Assembly (NCBI GenBank): GCA_016711345.1
Contig: JADJTD010000001.1
Span: 1,054,001 to 1,118,000, forward strand
Source of the DNA: Chloracidobacterium sp.
GTDB taxonomy: Bacteria; Acidobacteriota; Blastocatellia; Pyrinomonadales; Pyrinomonadaceae
Length of the DNA stretch: 64,000 nt
Direction of reading: 5' to 3'
The notes under the pieces were generated by a model. It saw only the letters and a list, made by a program, of their open reading frames with translations. It had not been told where the DNA came from and did not search any database. Made by a program: the position numbers and the translations under genes. Shown here in pieces: positions 8,468-17,900 of the stretch (its first letter is position 1; the number at the start of each line of letters is the position of its first letter).

Positions 8468-9121
8468 CTAATCCTGTTTCTTGATCAGCAATCCGCGCAG
8501 CTTCAATCTGGCTTTGTGGAGCTGCGATTTCGAAGTCCCTACCGAGATGCCCATAATGCGGGCGACCTCTTCGTGCTCAAAACCTTCGACATCGTGCAGG
8601 ACAAAAACATTCCGATAGCCGTTCGGCAATTCCGCAATGGCATCTTTCAGAGCGATGCGGTCAACGACCTGCATTTTGCCAGGATTGGCCGTGCCGCGAA
8701 CCGTCTGTTCCGGCATCTCACCGTCTTCCGAAGTCCGCTCGTTCTTCACACTGCGGCGGCGAAAGTGCATCAACACCTGATTGACCGTCAGCCTGTGAAG
8801 CCAGGTCGAGAACGCCGAATCGCCGCGAAAACTTCCGATCTTGCGAAAAAGCTGAATGAACACTTCCTGAGTCAGATCTTCCGCCTCGGCCTGACTGCTC
8901 GTCATTCGCAGGCACAGGCTGTACGTGCGGCGATGATACCGCTCATAGATCAACTCGAACGCCGCAATATTGCCCGATGCCGCCAGACGGCAAAGAACGA
9001 TATCCGGCGCCGTTTCGTCAAAACTCTCGACGGGCTGCAAAAGGCCGCTTTCCTGACCCGCCCTCGCGGCGTCAAGGCCAAATACAGCATCCTGTTCCAT
9101 CAGTGCCAAGTTTGTATCCAT
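8468..9121 (-). CDS. ECF sigma factor (sigma-70 family, SigE-like)
   Basis: 217 residues. Region 2 is clear (ELIYERYHRRTYSLCLRMTS, then the core-binding EAEDLTQEVFIQLFRKIGSFRG and FSTWLHRLTVNQVLMHFRRR). Region 4 is clear as well (ELPNGYRNVFVLHDVEGFEHEEVARIMGIS, then GTSKSQLHKARLKLR, the helix-turn-helix). An N-terminal extension of about 45 residues precedes region 2. GGAG lies 5 bp before the ATG. It heads the module with the zinc anti-sigma factor and two DUF4097-like exported proteins, which fits envelope-stress-type regulation; the signal is unknown. Confidence 0.93.
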   Translation of the reverse strand: MDTNLALMEQDAVFGLDAARAGQESGLLQPVESFDETAPDIVLCRLAASGNIAAFELIYERYHRRTYSLCLRMTSSQAEAEDLTQEVFIQLFRKIGSFRGDSAFSTWLHRLTVNQVLMHFRRRSVKNERTSEDGEMPEQTVRGTANPGKMQVVDRIALKDAIAELPNGYRNVFVLHDVEGFEHEEVARIMGISVGTSKSQLHKARLKLRGLLIKKQD

Positions 9122-9299
9122 CTTCGCTCCGAAAAGATCACTGCCTGATTTTATAACTTCGTCGCTGGCTATGATGACCGACCTCCAACCGTTGGTTGCT
9201 TAACTACCCCAAGATTTTATCCCTAAAACCCAAAAAGGTAAAGCACTTTTTAACAGGAACCCTCTATCGAATCCGCTTATAGATACTTCCGCCGACATG

Positions 9300-12200
9300 C
9301 TACCTCTCGCCGGCAACAGGCCTCGCTCCGGTGTTTGTCCAGTTGCCTGAAACTTCGCCCATTAACAGAGCTATAAAATCCTCGCCTGAGATGTTTCCGG
9401 TGATCGAAGCATAGTTTCTGTTTGCAGGCGTGAATATCCAGTTTCCGGTAGATCCAAATCCGGAAACGCCCGCAGCATAACGAGCTACCTGCCCGGCATC
9501 AAAAGATGAGATCGTCCCGTTCCCGCTGACATCAGCCACAACCAATTGATTGCCTGTCAAAGGGTTCACACCAGCCGCATGCTGTGCGATCCTCGCCGCG
9601 TCAAAAGAGGAAATGCCATTAACACCACCGGTCTTGCTCGGTGTAACAGTATAGGCTCCTGACCCGAAACCGCTCAAGGAATAAGTTCCATTCGGAAAAT
9701 TCGTTAATGTCGAAACCGGCACTGAACCCGCACCGCTCAGCAGCACATTCGAAACAAACCTCGGCGTCGGCGCGCCGATTGCATTACCATACGTCACGGT
9801 TCCGCCAATCGCTGGTGTCGGTGCAACACCATCGCCCGAATATCGAACGATCGCAAACACCGCTGTCTGCAACGATGTCCCTTGACCGGTGGAACTAAAA
9901 CCGCCCGCGACGATCTTGCCATCAGGTTGAAGAGCGACGGCGTTGCAGTAATCGTCATAATTACCGATCGGCGAAATCATTTTGCCGTTATTGCCAAAAG
10001 TCGTGTCGATCGAGCCGTCAGGATCAAGTCTGATAAGCCCGAAGTCCATTGTTGGTGAACCGTAAACTTGTCCGGCAATTACGATTTTACCGTTAGGCTG
10101 GATTACGGCACCGGCACCATAATCACTTCCGACTCCCACGGGTTGGACTACCTTGCCGGCGTCACCGAAAGCTGTATCAAGCGTGCCGTCGGTGTTATAG
10201 CGGACTGCAGAGAAATCCATATTGTTGCTGGCCAAGCTTTCCATGCTGCCGCCAGTAAGCACGATCTTGCCGTCATTTTGGATTGCTAATGATGACCCAC
10301 GATCGTGTGACACTCCAATCGGTGTTATTACTTTTCCGCTATTTCCAAATGCCGGGTCGAGCGAGCCATTTGAAAGATAACGTACCACCGCAAAATCAGC
10401 ATCTGTTCCGTTGTTACTGTGTCCCCCGACGACGATCTTGCCGTCCTGTTGAATTGAAACCGAGAAAGCAAGATCATCGGTATTTCCTATAGGGGTCGTA
10501 ACTTTTCCGCCGCTTCCAAAAGTAGTGTCTAATGAACCATTACTATTGTAACGAGTGAGAGCGAACACGCTAGAAAAGTTACCGGAAAGCGTATCCGTAG
10601 CAAAACCGGCAGCCACGATCTTTCCGTCAGCTTGAAGAGCGAGAGACAGACAAATTGCCGAGCCGAGAATGCTTGTCGTTACCTTACCACCGTTGCCGAA
10701 CGAACTATCCAGCGACCCATTTGCGTTGTAACGGACCAAAGCGAAAAATTCGCCGTTTCCAATGTTGCCGTAGCCGCCCACTATGATTTTGCCGTCAGTT
10801 TGAAAAACGACTGAATAGGCATAACCACCTGGAGTTGTCACTATTCCGCCGGATCCGAATGACGAATCGAGCGAACCATCGGTGTTGTACCGAACCAGAG
10901 CGAATCCTGAAGATCTTTCGAACCCGGCCAAGATGATTTTTCCGTCGGCTTGAATTGCTATAGACGTGCCATCGGCAAAAAAATCTCCAGTTCCGATCTG
11001 TGTAGTAACTCTGCCGCCGTTTCCAAACGTGGGATCGAAATATCCTGGCGGTGTACTGCCGGGCGATGGCGATGGTGTAGGCGACTGTACGGCATTCAAA
11101 ACCACGCCAATATTAAGTTTGAACCGCGACGGAGCGAGGTCTTGCCAAGCAGGCTCAAAGATGGAAAAGGACTGGAAAAATGATCCCACTCGAAGCGGCA
11201 TTTCACTATCGTAGCTGTAGTAATAAGCCGTATCACTTGTTTGCTGCACACCAACATAAAAGGAACCCGCTCCGACCGTGACCGGATAGTCAAGCGTGAT
11301 CGTTGTCGGCCCCGCCGCAGAGATCGTCCTTTCAGAAAAATCAAGGTAAAAGGGATTAGGTGACGGCACTCCTCCTTGATCCCTATATATTGCGACTTTA
11401 TAGGTTGCGCTAGTCACGCTAAAAAACTCCAGCTTTACTTGCTCAACTGATGCAACCGAAGAAGAGTTGAATTTAGCGGCAAATATGCCCGGAGCGGCAA
11501 ATCCAACTCCGCTGGTCGGGGGTGATCCGGGATGTTTGTAGGAGAACTCATTTGCGGTAATGTTTAAGGCCTTGTTCTGGCTATTGTTTGTCGGATCGTT
11601 GTCCGGCGGCACAGAAACGTTAACTGTGTCGTTGCCAATGGTAGATGGTTGAAACCCTGCAAACGTAACCATCTGCTGGGAGCCACAAGGAGCCATAACC
11701 GGTATGGTCTGCGTATCCGTGAAAGTGTGCGAACCAGTGATATTGAGGGTAACCGGCACGTTCATCAAAGTCTGCGGTCCGTTGTTCGTGACTCGCGCCT
11801 GAATAGCGAGCGGCGGCGTCCGGCCAACTGGTATTTCGCCCATCGAATAAACGGTCGAAACCGCGACGTCGTTCTGAGGAGAAGGCGACCCGTTCAAACG
11901 TGTCTCGGGCCTAAAACTATTAGCCGTCAACGTGTTGGAGTTGGAATTGCCTCCGGCGGCTCCATTCCCAAGACTAGTGCTGCAATAGACTGTAGCCGTC
12001 GTTGAAAATGGCCCCGCATAAGGCCCCCAATCATATGCTACATATAGACCACCACCCGTATATGTAAATGTATCTCCTCCAGCGAAATCTATGTTAAATA
12101 CACCGGCCGTTGCGGGCAACGTCGTCAGAAAATTGTGAACCGGCGTCATTCCGGAAATAGCGGTCGAAAACGTAGTACCTTTGTTATATGCAGTATCAGT

Positions 12201-14093
12201 CGTGTTTTGAAGGTATATCCTTAACGATGCCGCCCCCGATACTCCTGGCACGGATTCGTAATTCCATGAGAGAGCCGTCGGAGATGAGCCCGAAAGATAA
12301 CCGGCTGCAGCCAATTCCGACGCCCTTATCAAATATACTGCCCGCGAATTGGCATAGCGCGTTGAAGGGGCACGAGCATTGGCCGAAGAAGAACCATTGT
12401 GCGGCAGAACCGCCAACGGACAAGCTGTCACAGGTGTTGATGTTGAGGTCGGCGTCGCGGTATTTGTCTGTGTGCTTGTGGCTGTAGTTGTTGCCGTATT
12501 GGTTGGGGTGCTCGTAGGAGTTGGCGAAGTGCAGTCGGTGCCATACCGAACAGAGGCAAAATCCTGACCTACTCCATTGCTATTCGAACTGTGTCCTGCA
12601 GTGACTATCTTGCCATCAGACTGTATTGCAACAGATTGAAGGACATCCTGCCATCCCCGAACGGAAGTCGTCACTTTTCCGTCGTTGTCGAAAGTAGTGT
12701 CGAGGGAGCCATTCGAATTGTAACGAACAACTGCAAAATTATTGCTTGTGCCGTTTTGACTGATTCCGCCGGCTACGATCTTTCCGTCCGGCTGTATCGC
12801 AACTGCGCGCGCCTCATCGTGCTCGCCGAGCACAGATGTGGCTACTCTGCCGTCGCCGTCGAATGTAAAATCGGGCGCACCGTTTGACGTTAATCGGTAA
12901 AGGCCAAAAACACGTGTCCCGTTAAAGGTATAACCAGCGGCCACAATCTTACCATCAGCCTGAATGGCGACGGAGTAAGCCATTTCCGTAAACCCTGTTC
13001 CAATTGTCACTTTTCCATCGCCGCTAAATGTAGTGTCGAGCGAGCCGTCAGCATTGTACCGGACGAACGCAAAATCATAGCCGAAACCGGTCCAGCTCGA
13101 CCCTGCCACGACTATCTTCCCGTCAGGTTGGATGGCGACAGATCGTCCTTCATCGTCGGTTCCAAATGCCGTTACAACTTTGCCGTCACCGTCAAAAGTC
13201 GTGTCCAGCGATCCATCAGTGTTATATCTAACGACTGCAAAGGAATCACCTGAGGTACCTGCAGCAACGATCTTCCCGTCTGGTTGGATGGCTACCGAAT
13301 AAGCCACATCGAATGAGCTGTCTATATCAGTAGTAACCTTACCATCGCCGCTAAATGTCGTGTCTATAGCACCGTCCGGATGATAGCGAGCAGCCCCAAA
13401 ATCAGTGTTAAACTGATTGCTATATCCCACAGTTACGATCTTTCCGTCTGGTTGGAGAGCGACCGCTTCCGCCTGGTCATCCGAATTCGACTGAACAGGC
13501 GTAGTGACCCTGCCGTCACCGCTGAAAGTCGTATCGAGCGAACCATCTGTATTGTAGCGGGTCAGGGCAAAATCAAATTCGGAACCAACGTAACTAAGAC
13601 CCGCCAAGACAATCTTTCCATCACTTTGCAGAGATCCCGAGTTGGCACTGTCCGTATCGTTAATAAAGTCCGTCGTGACCTTGCCGTCACTGTCGAAGGT
13701 AGGATCAAGACTCCCGAATGTGAAACATGGAGGCGTGACCCATTGTGCATAGAGAGTAGTGTTGGAGTTTATTATGAAGGATTGTGCCGGCGTGTATCGA
13801 GTTCCGCCACCGTCAGCGGCCGTATTCCAACCTCCGAACTGATGCCCCGTCTTGACCAATGTTCCCGGCCCAAGAACGCCTACAACTGAAGCCTTGTTAT
13901 ACGGACTATTAGGGTCAATTGGAACTATTCCGCTTGTGCTACCGTTGCCATCATAAACAAATGTGAACGTTACAGTAGTATTGGGACTAAAGAAGAAATA
14001 ATCATACCCAAAAGTACCGCCTGAGATAACTGAATACGCCAGTCCGATGACCAAAACGCACACGCTTGCACGGAATATCACAGAATGGGACAT
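9300..14093 (-). CDS. giant exported delta-60 repeat protein with C-terminal dockerin-like module
   Basis: 1597 residues. In order: signal/TM segment (about 8-27); a Listeria-Bacteroides (InlB B-type) repeat with TGHQFGGWNTAADGG; seven delta-60 repeats of the type GSLDTTFSGDGKVTT with AVAIQPDGKIV; a Thr/Pro/Ser linker; a jelly-roll-like region; a CARDB-like domain (DVAVSTVYSMGEIPVG); a second region; seven more delta-60 repeats with GNGG-type turns; and a C-terminal module with two dockerin-like calcium loops (ISSFDAARIAQH and DVSGNGTISSFDAGQVARY). Delta-60 repeats are expected to form beta-propeller-like structures. The dockerin-like end is shared with the two other giant proteins nearby. 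Function unknown; a surface or matrix protein is the likely class. A consensus promoter lies 48 bp upstream. Confidence 0.85.
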   Translation of the reverse strand: MSHSVIFRASVCVLVIGLAYSVISGGTFGYDYFFFSPNTTVTFTFVYDGNGSTSGIVPIDPNSPYNKASVVGVLGPGTLVKTGHQFGGWNTAADGGGTRYTPAQSFIINSNTTLYAQWVTPPCFTFGSLDPTFDSDGKVTTDFINDTDSANSGSLQSDGKIVLAGLSYVGSEFDFALTRYNTDGSLDTTFSGDGRVTTPVQSNSDDQAEAVALQPDGKIVTVGYSNQFNTDFGAARYHPDGAIDTTFSGDGKVTTDIDSSFDVAYSVAIQPDGKIVAAGTSGDSFAVVRYNTDGSLDTTFDGDGKVVTAFGTDDEGRSVAIQPDGKIVVAGSSWTGFGYDFAFVRYNADGSLDTTFSGDGKVTIGTGFTEMAYSVAIQADGKIVAAGYTFNGTRVFGLYRLTSNGAPDFTFDGDGRVATSVLGEHDEARAVAIQPDGKIVAGGISQNGTSNNFAVVRYNSNGSLDTTFDNDGKVTTSVRGWQDVLQSVAIQSDGKIVTAGHSSNSNGVGQDFASVRYGTDCTSPTPTSTPTNTATTTATSTQTNTATPTSTSTPVTACPLAVLPHNGSSSANARAPSTRYANSRAVYLIRASELAAAGYLSGSSPTALSWNYESVPGVSGAASLRIYLQNTTDTAYNKGTTFSTAISGMTPVHNFLTTLPATAGVFNIDFAGGDTFTYTGGGLYVAYDWGPYAGPFSTTATVYCSTSLGNGAAGGNSNSNTLTANSFRPETRLNGSPSPQNDVAVSTVYSMGEIPVGRTPPLAIQARVTNNGPQTLMNVPVTLNITGSHTFTDTQTIPVMAPCGSQQMVTFAGFQPSTIGNDTVNVSVPPDNDPTNNSQNKALNITANEFSYKHPGSPPTSGVGFAAPGIFAAKFNSSSVASVEQVKLEFFSVTSATYKVAIYRDQGGVPSPNPFYLDFSERTISAAGPTTITLDYPVTVGAGSFYVGVQQTSDTAYYYSYDSEMPLRVGSFFQSFSIFEPAWQDLAPSRFKLNIGVVLNAVQSPTPSPSPGSTPPGYFDPTFGNGGRVTTQIGTGDFFADGTSIAIQADGKIILAGFERSSGFALVRYNTDGSLDSSFGSGGIVTTPGGYAYSVVFQTDGKIIVGGYGNIGNGEFFALVRYNANGSLDSSFGNGGKVTTSILGSAICLSLALQADGKIVAAGFATDTLSGNFSSVFALTRYNSNGSLDTTFGSGGKVTTPIGNTDDLAFSVSIQQDGKIVVGGHSNNGTDADFAVVRYLSNGSLDPAFGNSGKVITPIGVSHDRGSSLAIQNDGKIVLTGGSMESLASNNMDFSAVRYNTDGTLDTAFGDAGKVVQPVGVGSDYGAGAVIQPNGKIVIAGQVYGSPTMDFGLIRLDPDGSIDTTFGNNGKMISPIGNYDDYCNAVALQPDGKIVAGGFSSTGQGTSLQTAVFAIVRYSGDGVAPTPAIGGTVTYGNAIGAPTPRFVSNVLLSGAGSVPVSTLTNFPNGTYSLSGFGSGAYTVTPSKTGGVNGISSFDAARIAQHAAGVNPLTGNQLVVADVSGNGTISSFDAGQVARYAAGVSGFGSTGNWIFTPANRNYASITGNISGEDFIALLMGEVSGNWTNTGARPVAGER

Positions 14094-14140
14094 AAAAGGA
14101 GAGACTGCTACAACAAATTGTTATTTATTCCTTGCTCAGT

Positions 14141-14168
14141 ATTATAGGTATTTCGGTTTGCAAGTCAA
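14141..14168 (-). promoter_or_regulatory. sigma-70-type promoter of the delta-60 protein
   Basis: On the minus strand TTGACT (14168-14163), a 16-bp spacer and a perfect TATAAT (14146-14141). The predicted transcript starts near 14134, leaving a leader of about 40 nt before the ATG at 14093. Confidence 0.6.
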
Positions 14169-14210
14169 TGAGATATGGTAATAGTAGTGGAAGCATCTGT
14201 GTGATCGAGA

Positions 14211-14225
14211 CGGTGTCAGACACCG
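14211..14225. repeat. 15-bp palindrome CGGTGTCAGACACCG
   Basis: Seven-base arms around a central A, in a gene-free stretch. GGTGTCnGACACC-like palindromes often accompany REP-associated (RAYT) transposase remnants in bacterial genomes. No transposase gene is present here, so the link is tentative. Confidence 0.5.
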
Positions 14226-14235
14226 CGATTCTTTG

Positions 14236-14361
14236 CTAGTAAAGGGCGATTAAATAATGTTGATCGATCTCTACCACATCACGTTCCTTTAATTCACGAA
14301 TGATCTCTTCGATATTTTTATTGAAGAGTTCAATGAGCTTCGCGTTGCTAATATTGCCGGT
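14236..14361 (-). pseudogene. short open stretch, possible gene remnant
   Basis: About 40 residues lie between two stop codons on the minus strand. The stretch contains KLIELFNKNIEEIIRELKER and DVVEIDQHYLIALY, which looks like genuine amphipathic helix and strand composition, but there is no start codon and no family I recognise. Within the 867-bp gap between the two giant genes I otherwise see only the promoter, the palindrome, the dispersed repeat element and a terminator. Confidence 0.25.
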
Positions 14362-14589
14362 TCAAACCAGAGAAATGATCGTGAGCAAGCATGCCGTGCT
14401 TATTGTGAACTGATTAGTTCATCTATTGTTCTCCATTGGCTTGAATACTGAACGCAAGATTTGCTGGTCCGAGCCGGATTGAGTTCTGATCTGTCTTGAG
14501 CCCGTTTGATCAGTAAGATCCGTGTTCAAGATCCCAGTCATCAATTGATACCGGAAATGGCACCATAATAGAGGCCGTAATGAAGTGCT

Positions 14590-14800
14590 GTGAGCGGAGC
14601 ATTGAAAGCAGCGAGCAAGCAAGGTGCCTTTGCTGTCCGTAGGAGTCAGTAATCGACGCATGCAAATTTACGCGGGTTTCGTTTTTTCGATGGCTTTTGG
14701 GGGTCGAAATATGGCTTTTTGGGGTGTCTCCGATGGCTTTTTGGACATCTCAAACGGCATTTTGAATGCCCTGTACCGATAAACCATTGTGGGTCAATGA
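14590..14800 (+). repeat. dispersed intergenic element, copy A (21-22 bp phased units)
   Basis: Four units beginning ATGGCTTTT (positions 14690, 14711, 14733 and a degenerate one at 14754) are spaced 21, 22 and 21 bp. The 70 bp before them and the 45 bp after match copy C at about 39.4 kb in reverse orientation. AGGTGCCTTT lies exactly 68 bp before the first unit in both, and GATAAACC follows the last unit in both. In copy A the upstream part has a decayed frame (EQARCLCCP then a stop) matching EQTRCLLCP of copy C. No transposase and no clear target duplication were seen. Confidence 0.7.
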
Positions 14801-14911
14801 TTTAGATGTGCGTCAGTGTGGTTTTGAGTAGGCTGCCTGTCTCTTGTCGTTCATCCGCTTTGTCGTCTTTAATATTCACCATTATCTCCTTTATTTTCCT
14901 CCGCAAAAACA

Positions 14912-14941
14912 AAAAAGGCCGCCTTTTCAGGCGGCCTTTTT
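14912..14941 (-). terminator. terminator of the M36 protease gene
   Basis: A perfect 12-bp stem (14912-14923 with 14930-14941, AAAAAGGCCGCC) with a 6-nt loop is followed by a T-rich tract on the minus strand, 20 bp beyond the gene's stop codon. Confidence 0.88.
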
Positions 14942-14960
14942 ATACTCGATCAACTGACTT

Positions 14961-17900
14961 TTACTGTCCGGCGATCATGTCTGTGTTGACTACCTGATCG
15001 GTGACGCTGACGGTTAACGGCGCGAAATTGTAGTTTCGCGAGGTAACCGTGATCGTGTATGTCTGGCCGACTTGCAGGCCGGCGAAACGATAGACTCCGA
15101 ATCCGTTGGAAACAGCCGAACGTGTCTGGCCGGTTGAGTCGGTCAGGGTGACGCGGGCATTGGGGATGCCCGCTCCAAGCGTCGTCAAAAGCCTTCCGCT
15201 GATCTCTGCCTGATTTGGTGCAGCGGCGGAAAGTTCAACCTGTCCGTCCGTGATGATCGTTCCAGGATCGCCTTCGTTAAAGACCATCTTCTCCCAAGTC
15301 AGAGGCGAAACGGAACCTGCCGCTCCGACCGCCGTGAATTTGAGATTTAAGAGAACGCCATCGCCATTCAAAGCCATCGGCCCGTAAAGTGCAACTCTCA
15401 AAAGTCCAGGCTCCAGAGTATTGACGGCTGTCGAAAGTCCACGGCTCACTGTTCCGGCAACCTCAACAGGGTTTTCCTGCGGCTGGATAACCGACGGATC
15501 GTACCTGAGATCGAATTCATAAGAGATAATTCCCTTATTCGCGACTCCCTGAACCGATACCGGAACGATAACCTCGTTATCCGCAGGCGTCACCAACCTA
15601 GGTGCGGTAACCGCTGTACTTCTTTCCGGGCCGTTGCCTTCTGTCGAGCGTGCACCGGAGTCGGTCCAGTTGCCTGAAACCTCACCCATCAACAGAGCGG
15701 CAAAATTTTCGCCTGTGATGTTTGCGTTGACGTTCGGATGTGAATAGTCTAGCGGGTTGAACTTCCAAAGACCGGTCTGGCCCGATCCCGGAACGGAAAC
15801 TGTGTAAGCTGCGATCATTGCTGCGTCAAATGACGAAATTCCACCATTGTTGCTGACGTCCGCAACAGCCTGCTGTGTTGGGTTCAAGCTGACCACTCCC
15901 GCAACATACTGAGCTACTCTTCCTGAATCAAAGGATGAAATCGCGCCGTTCTGAGAGCCGGTCTTTGATGGCGTGATCGTGTACGCTCCCGGCCCAAATC
16001 CGCCAAGCGAGTAAGCACCGGTCGGGAAGCTCGATGTTGTCGAAACTGCAGGTGAACCGGCACCGCTGATCAATACATTAGAAACAAATCGCGGTGTCGG
16101 TGCCCCGATCGCGTTTCCGTATGTCACGACGCCTGAAATAGTTCCCGAGATAACCGAAAGGCTGCCATTTGTAGTCGTGCTGCAAGGCGTTTCCTCGTTG
16201 TAAAAGAACGTCTCGAAGGTCAACGCACTCGATGTTCCCGGCAAACCGACCACGTTAAAGTTTAGATTGACTAGGTCGCCGCTTCCCTGTAATTCGGTTA
16301 CGCCAAAGAGCGATATGATCAGCGTCCCCGCACTCGGGTTGCTGACCGACAACGTTCGTCCGCCGCCGTTTGAATTACCGACGGTGCCCAAAGTAACTCC
16401 AAAAGTAGCGTTGGCCAATGGTGTCAGCACCGCAGGGTCATAGGTCACAGTTGCATCGGCCGATATCGCACCCAAACCGGTCATGTTGGTCGTATTGACC
16501 GACATCGTGGCTGTTATGCCGGTTAAGGATTGTGTGCTCGGAATAGAGACCGCCACACATGAACCCGATGGCGTAGCTGTGGAAGTTGCCGTTGCCGTTG
16601 CTGTGTTCGTCGGAGTGCTGGTCGAAGTTGACGTCGCCGAAGGTGTATTTGTCGACGTATTCGTAGGACCTGCCGTTGGCGTATTTGTCGGCGTACTTGT
16701 CGAAGTATTCGTCGATGTTGCTGTCGGTGTAAACGTCGCAGTAGCCGTCGGCGTTGACGTATTGGTCGCAGTGTTTGTCGGCGTGTTGTTAGGAGTATTT
16801 GTGGCCGTATTCGTCGGTGTTGCCGTATTTGTAGGCGTTGCCGTCGAACATCCGGCACCACTCGTGCCTATGATCTGGAACGACTGATCAGGTGCTGCCG
16901 AATCGATACCGCACGTCGCACCTCTTGCTGCCCAACCTGTGCAGGCTGGAATTGCAAATCCGCCGCCCGGATTCTGCCATACCGCGGCTGAATTCGATTG
17001 AGTTGTTCGATTGTTCCAACCCCACTGGCCGCCCGGCGTATAGTCCATTCTTACCTGAACAGATACCCAATAGGTTCCGGTGGTCAGCACCATGCTCGAC
17101 GGCAACGCGATCGTAAATGCATCGCCGACATTGGTGTACGAAGCACCTGTGAACGAACCGCCCGCAACAACCGATCCCGGAGCATTTGCGACATTCGTGT
17201 AGAACGTCACATTAAATGAATCCGCCGGCCCGAGTCCGTTGAAGAACTGACCGTTTGCCACGACCTGCTGAATTGTCCAGGTCTGCCCCGAAGGCACGAC
17301 AAAGTCATCTGCCGAGCGATTGTCAAACGAATCATTAGCGGTCTCGAAATCCTGCGAGTTAGTTCCGTTCAGAGCCATGTTGTTCGACTGGTCATAGAGA
17401 ACAGTAAAGCAAGTAGGCGTGCCGGTGGATGTTGCAGTCGGAGTATTGGTCGGCGTCGAAGTGTTCGTCGAGGTACTCGTCGGCGTAAACGTCGGCGTAC
17501 TCGTATTCGTAGCCGTGGAGGTTGATGTTGCTACCGGAGTTCCGGTAAAGGTTGCTGTCGGTGTATTGGTCGCCGTCGGTGTTCCGCAGGCACCTCCAAA
17601 TATCAGCGATACGGCTCTTGCCGAACCTACATCGCCGCCAGCAACGTCACTAACATTTATCGTCCAGTTGCCATCGGCATTTTGTCCGTCAAAAGCACTC
17701 AGGACATTGTTCGGCGAAAATGATCCAGTTGGGAAGGCCGCATTCGTATCAGCTCCGCACTGGCCCTCGAGAGCGGGAAAGCCGCCGTCGTCATCCAATA
17801 TTAGTTGTGCAAGGTTATTGCTCGCACATCCGAAGGTTGACGCAGGAACTCCGGGCTGGTCAAACGCAGTCACCGTCGTACCGAGTGGTGAAGTGATCTT

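Noticed and set aside
8516..9148. 210-codon open frame antisense to the ECF sigma gene
   Set aside because: The sigma factor on the other strand has clear regions 2 and 4; the antisense product has no known features.
14211..14361. Intact RAYT or IS200-type transposase
   Set aside because: Only a palindrome and a 40-residue open stretch are present; no catalytic Tyr or HUH motif was found.
14419..14661. 80-codon minus-strand frame near copy A
   Set aside because: It runs antisense to the decayed part of the repeat element and has no recognisable features.
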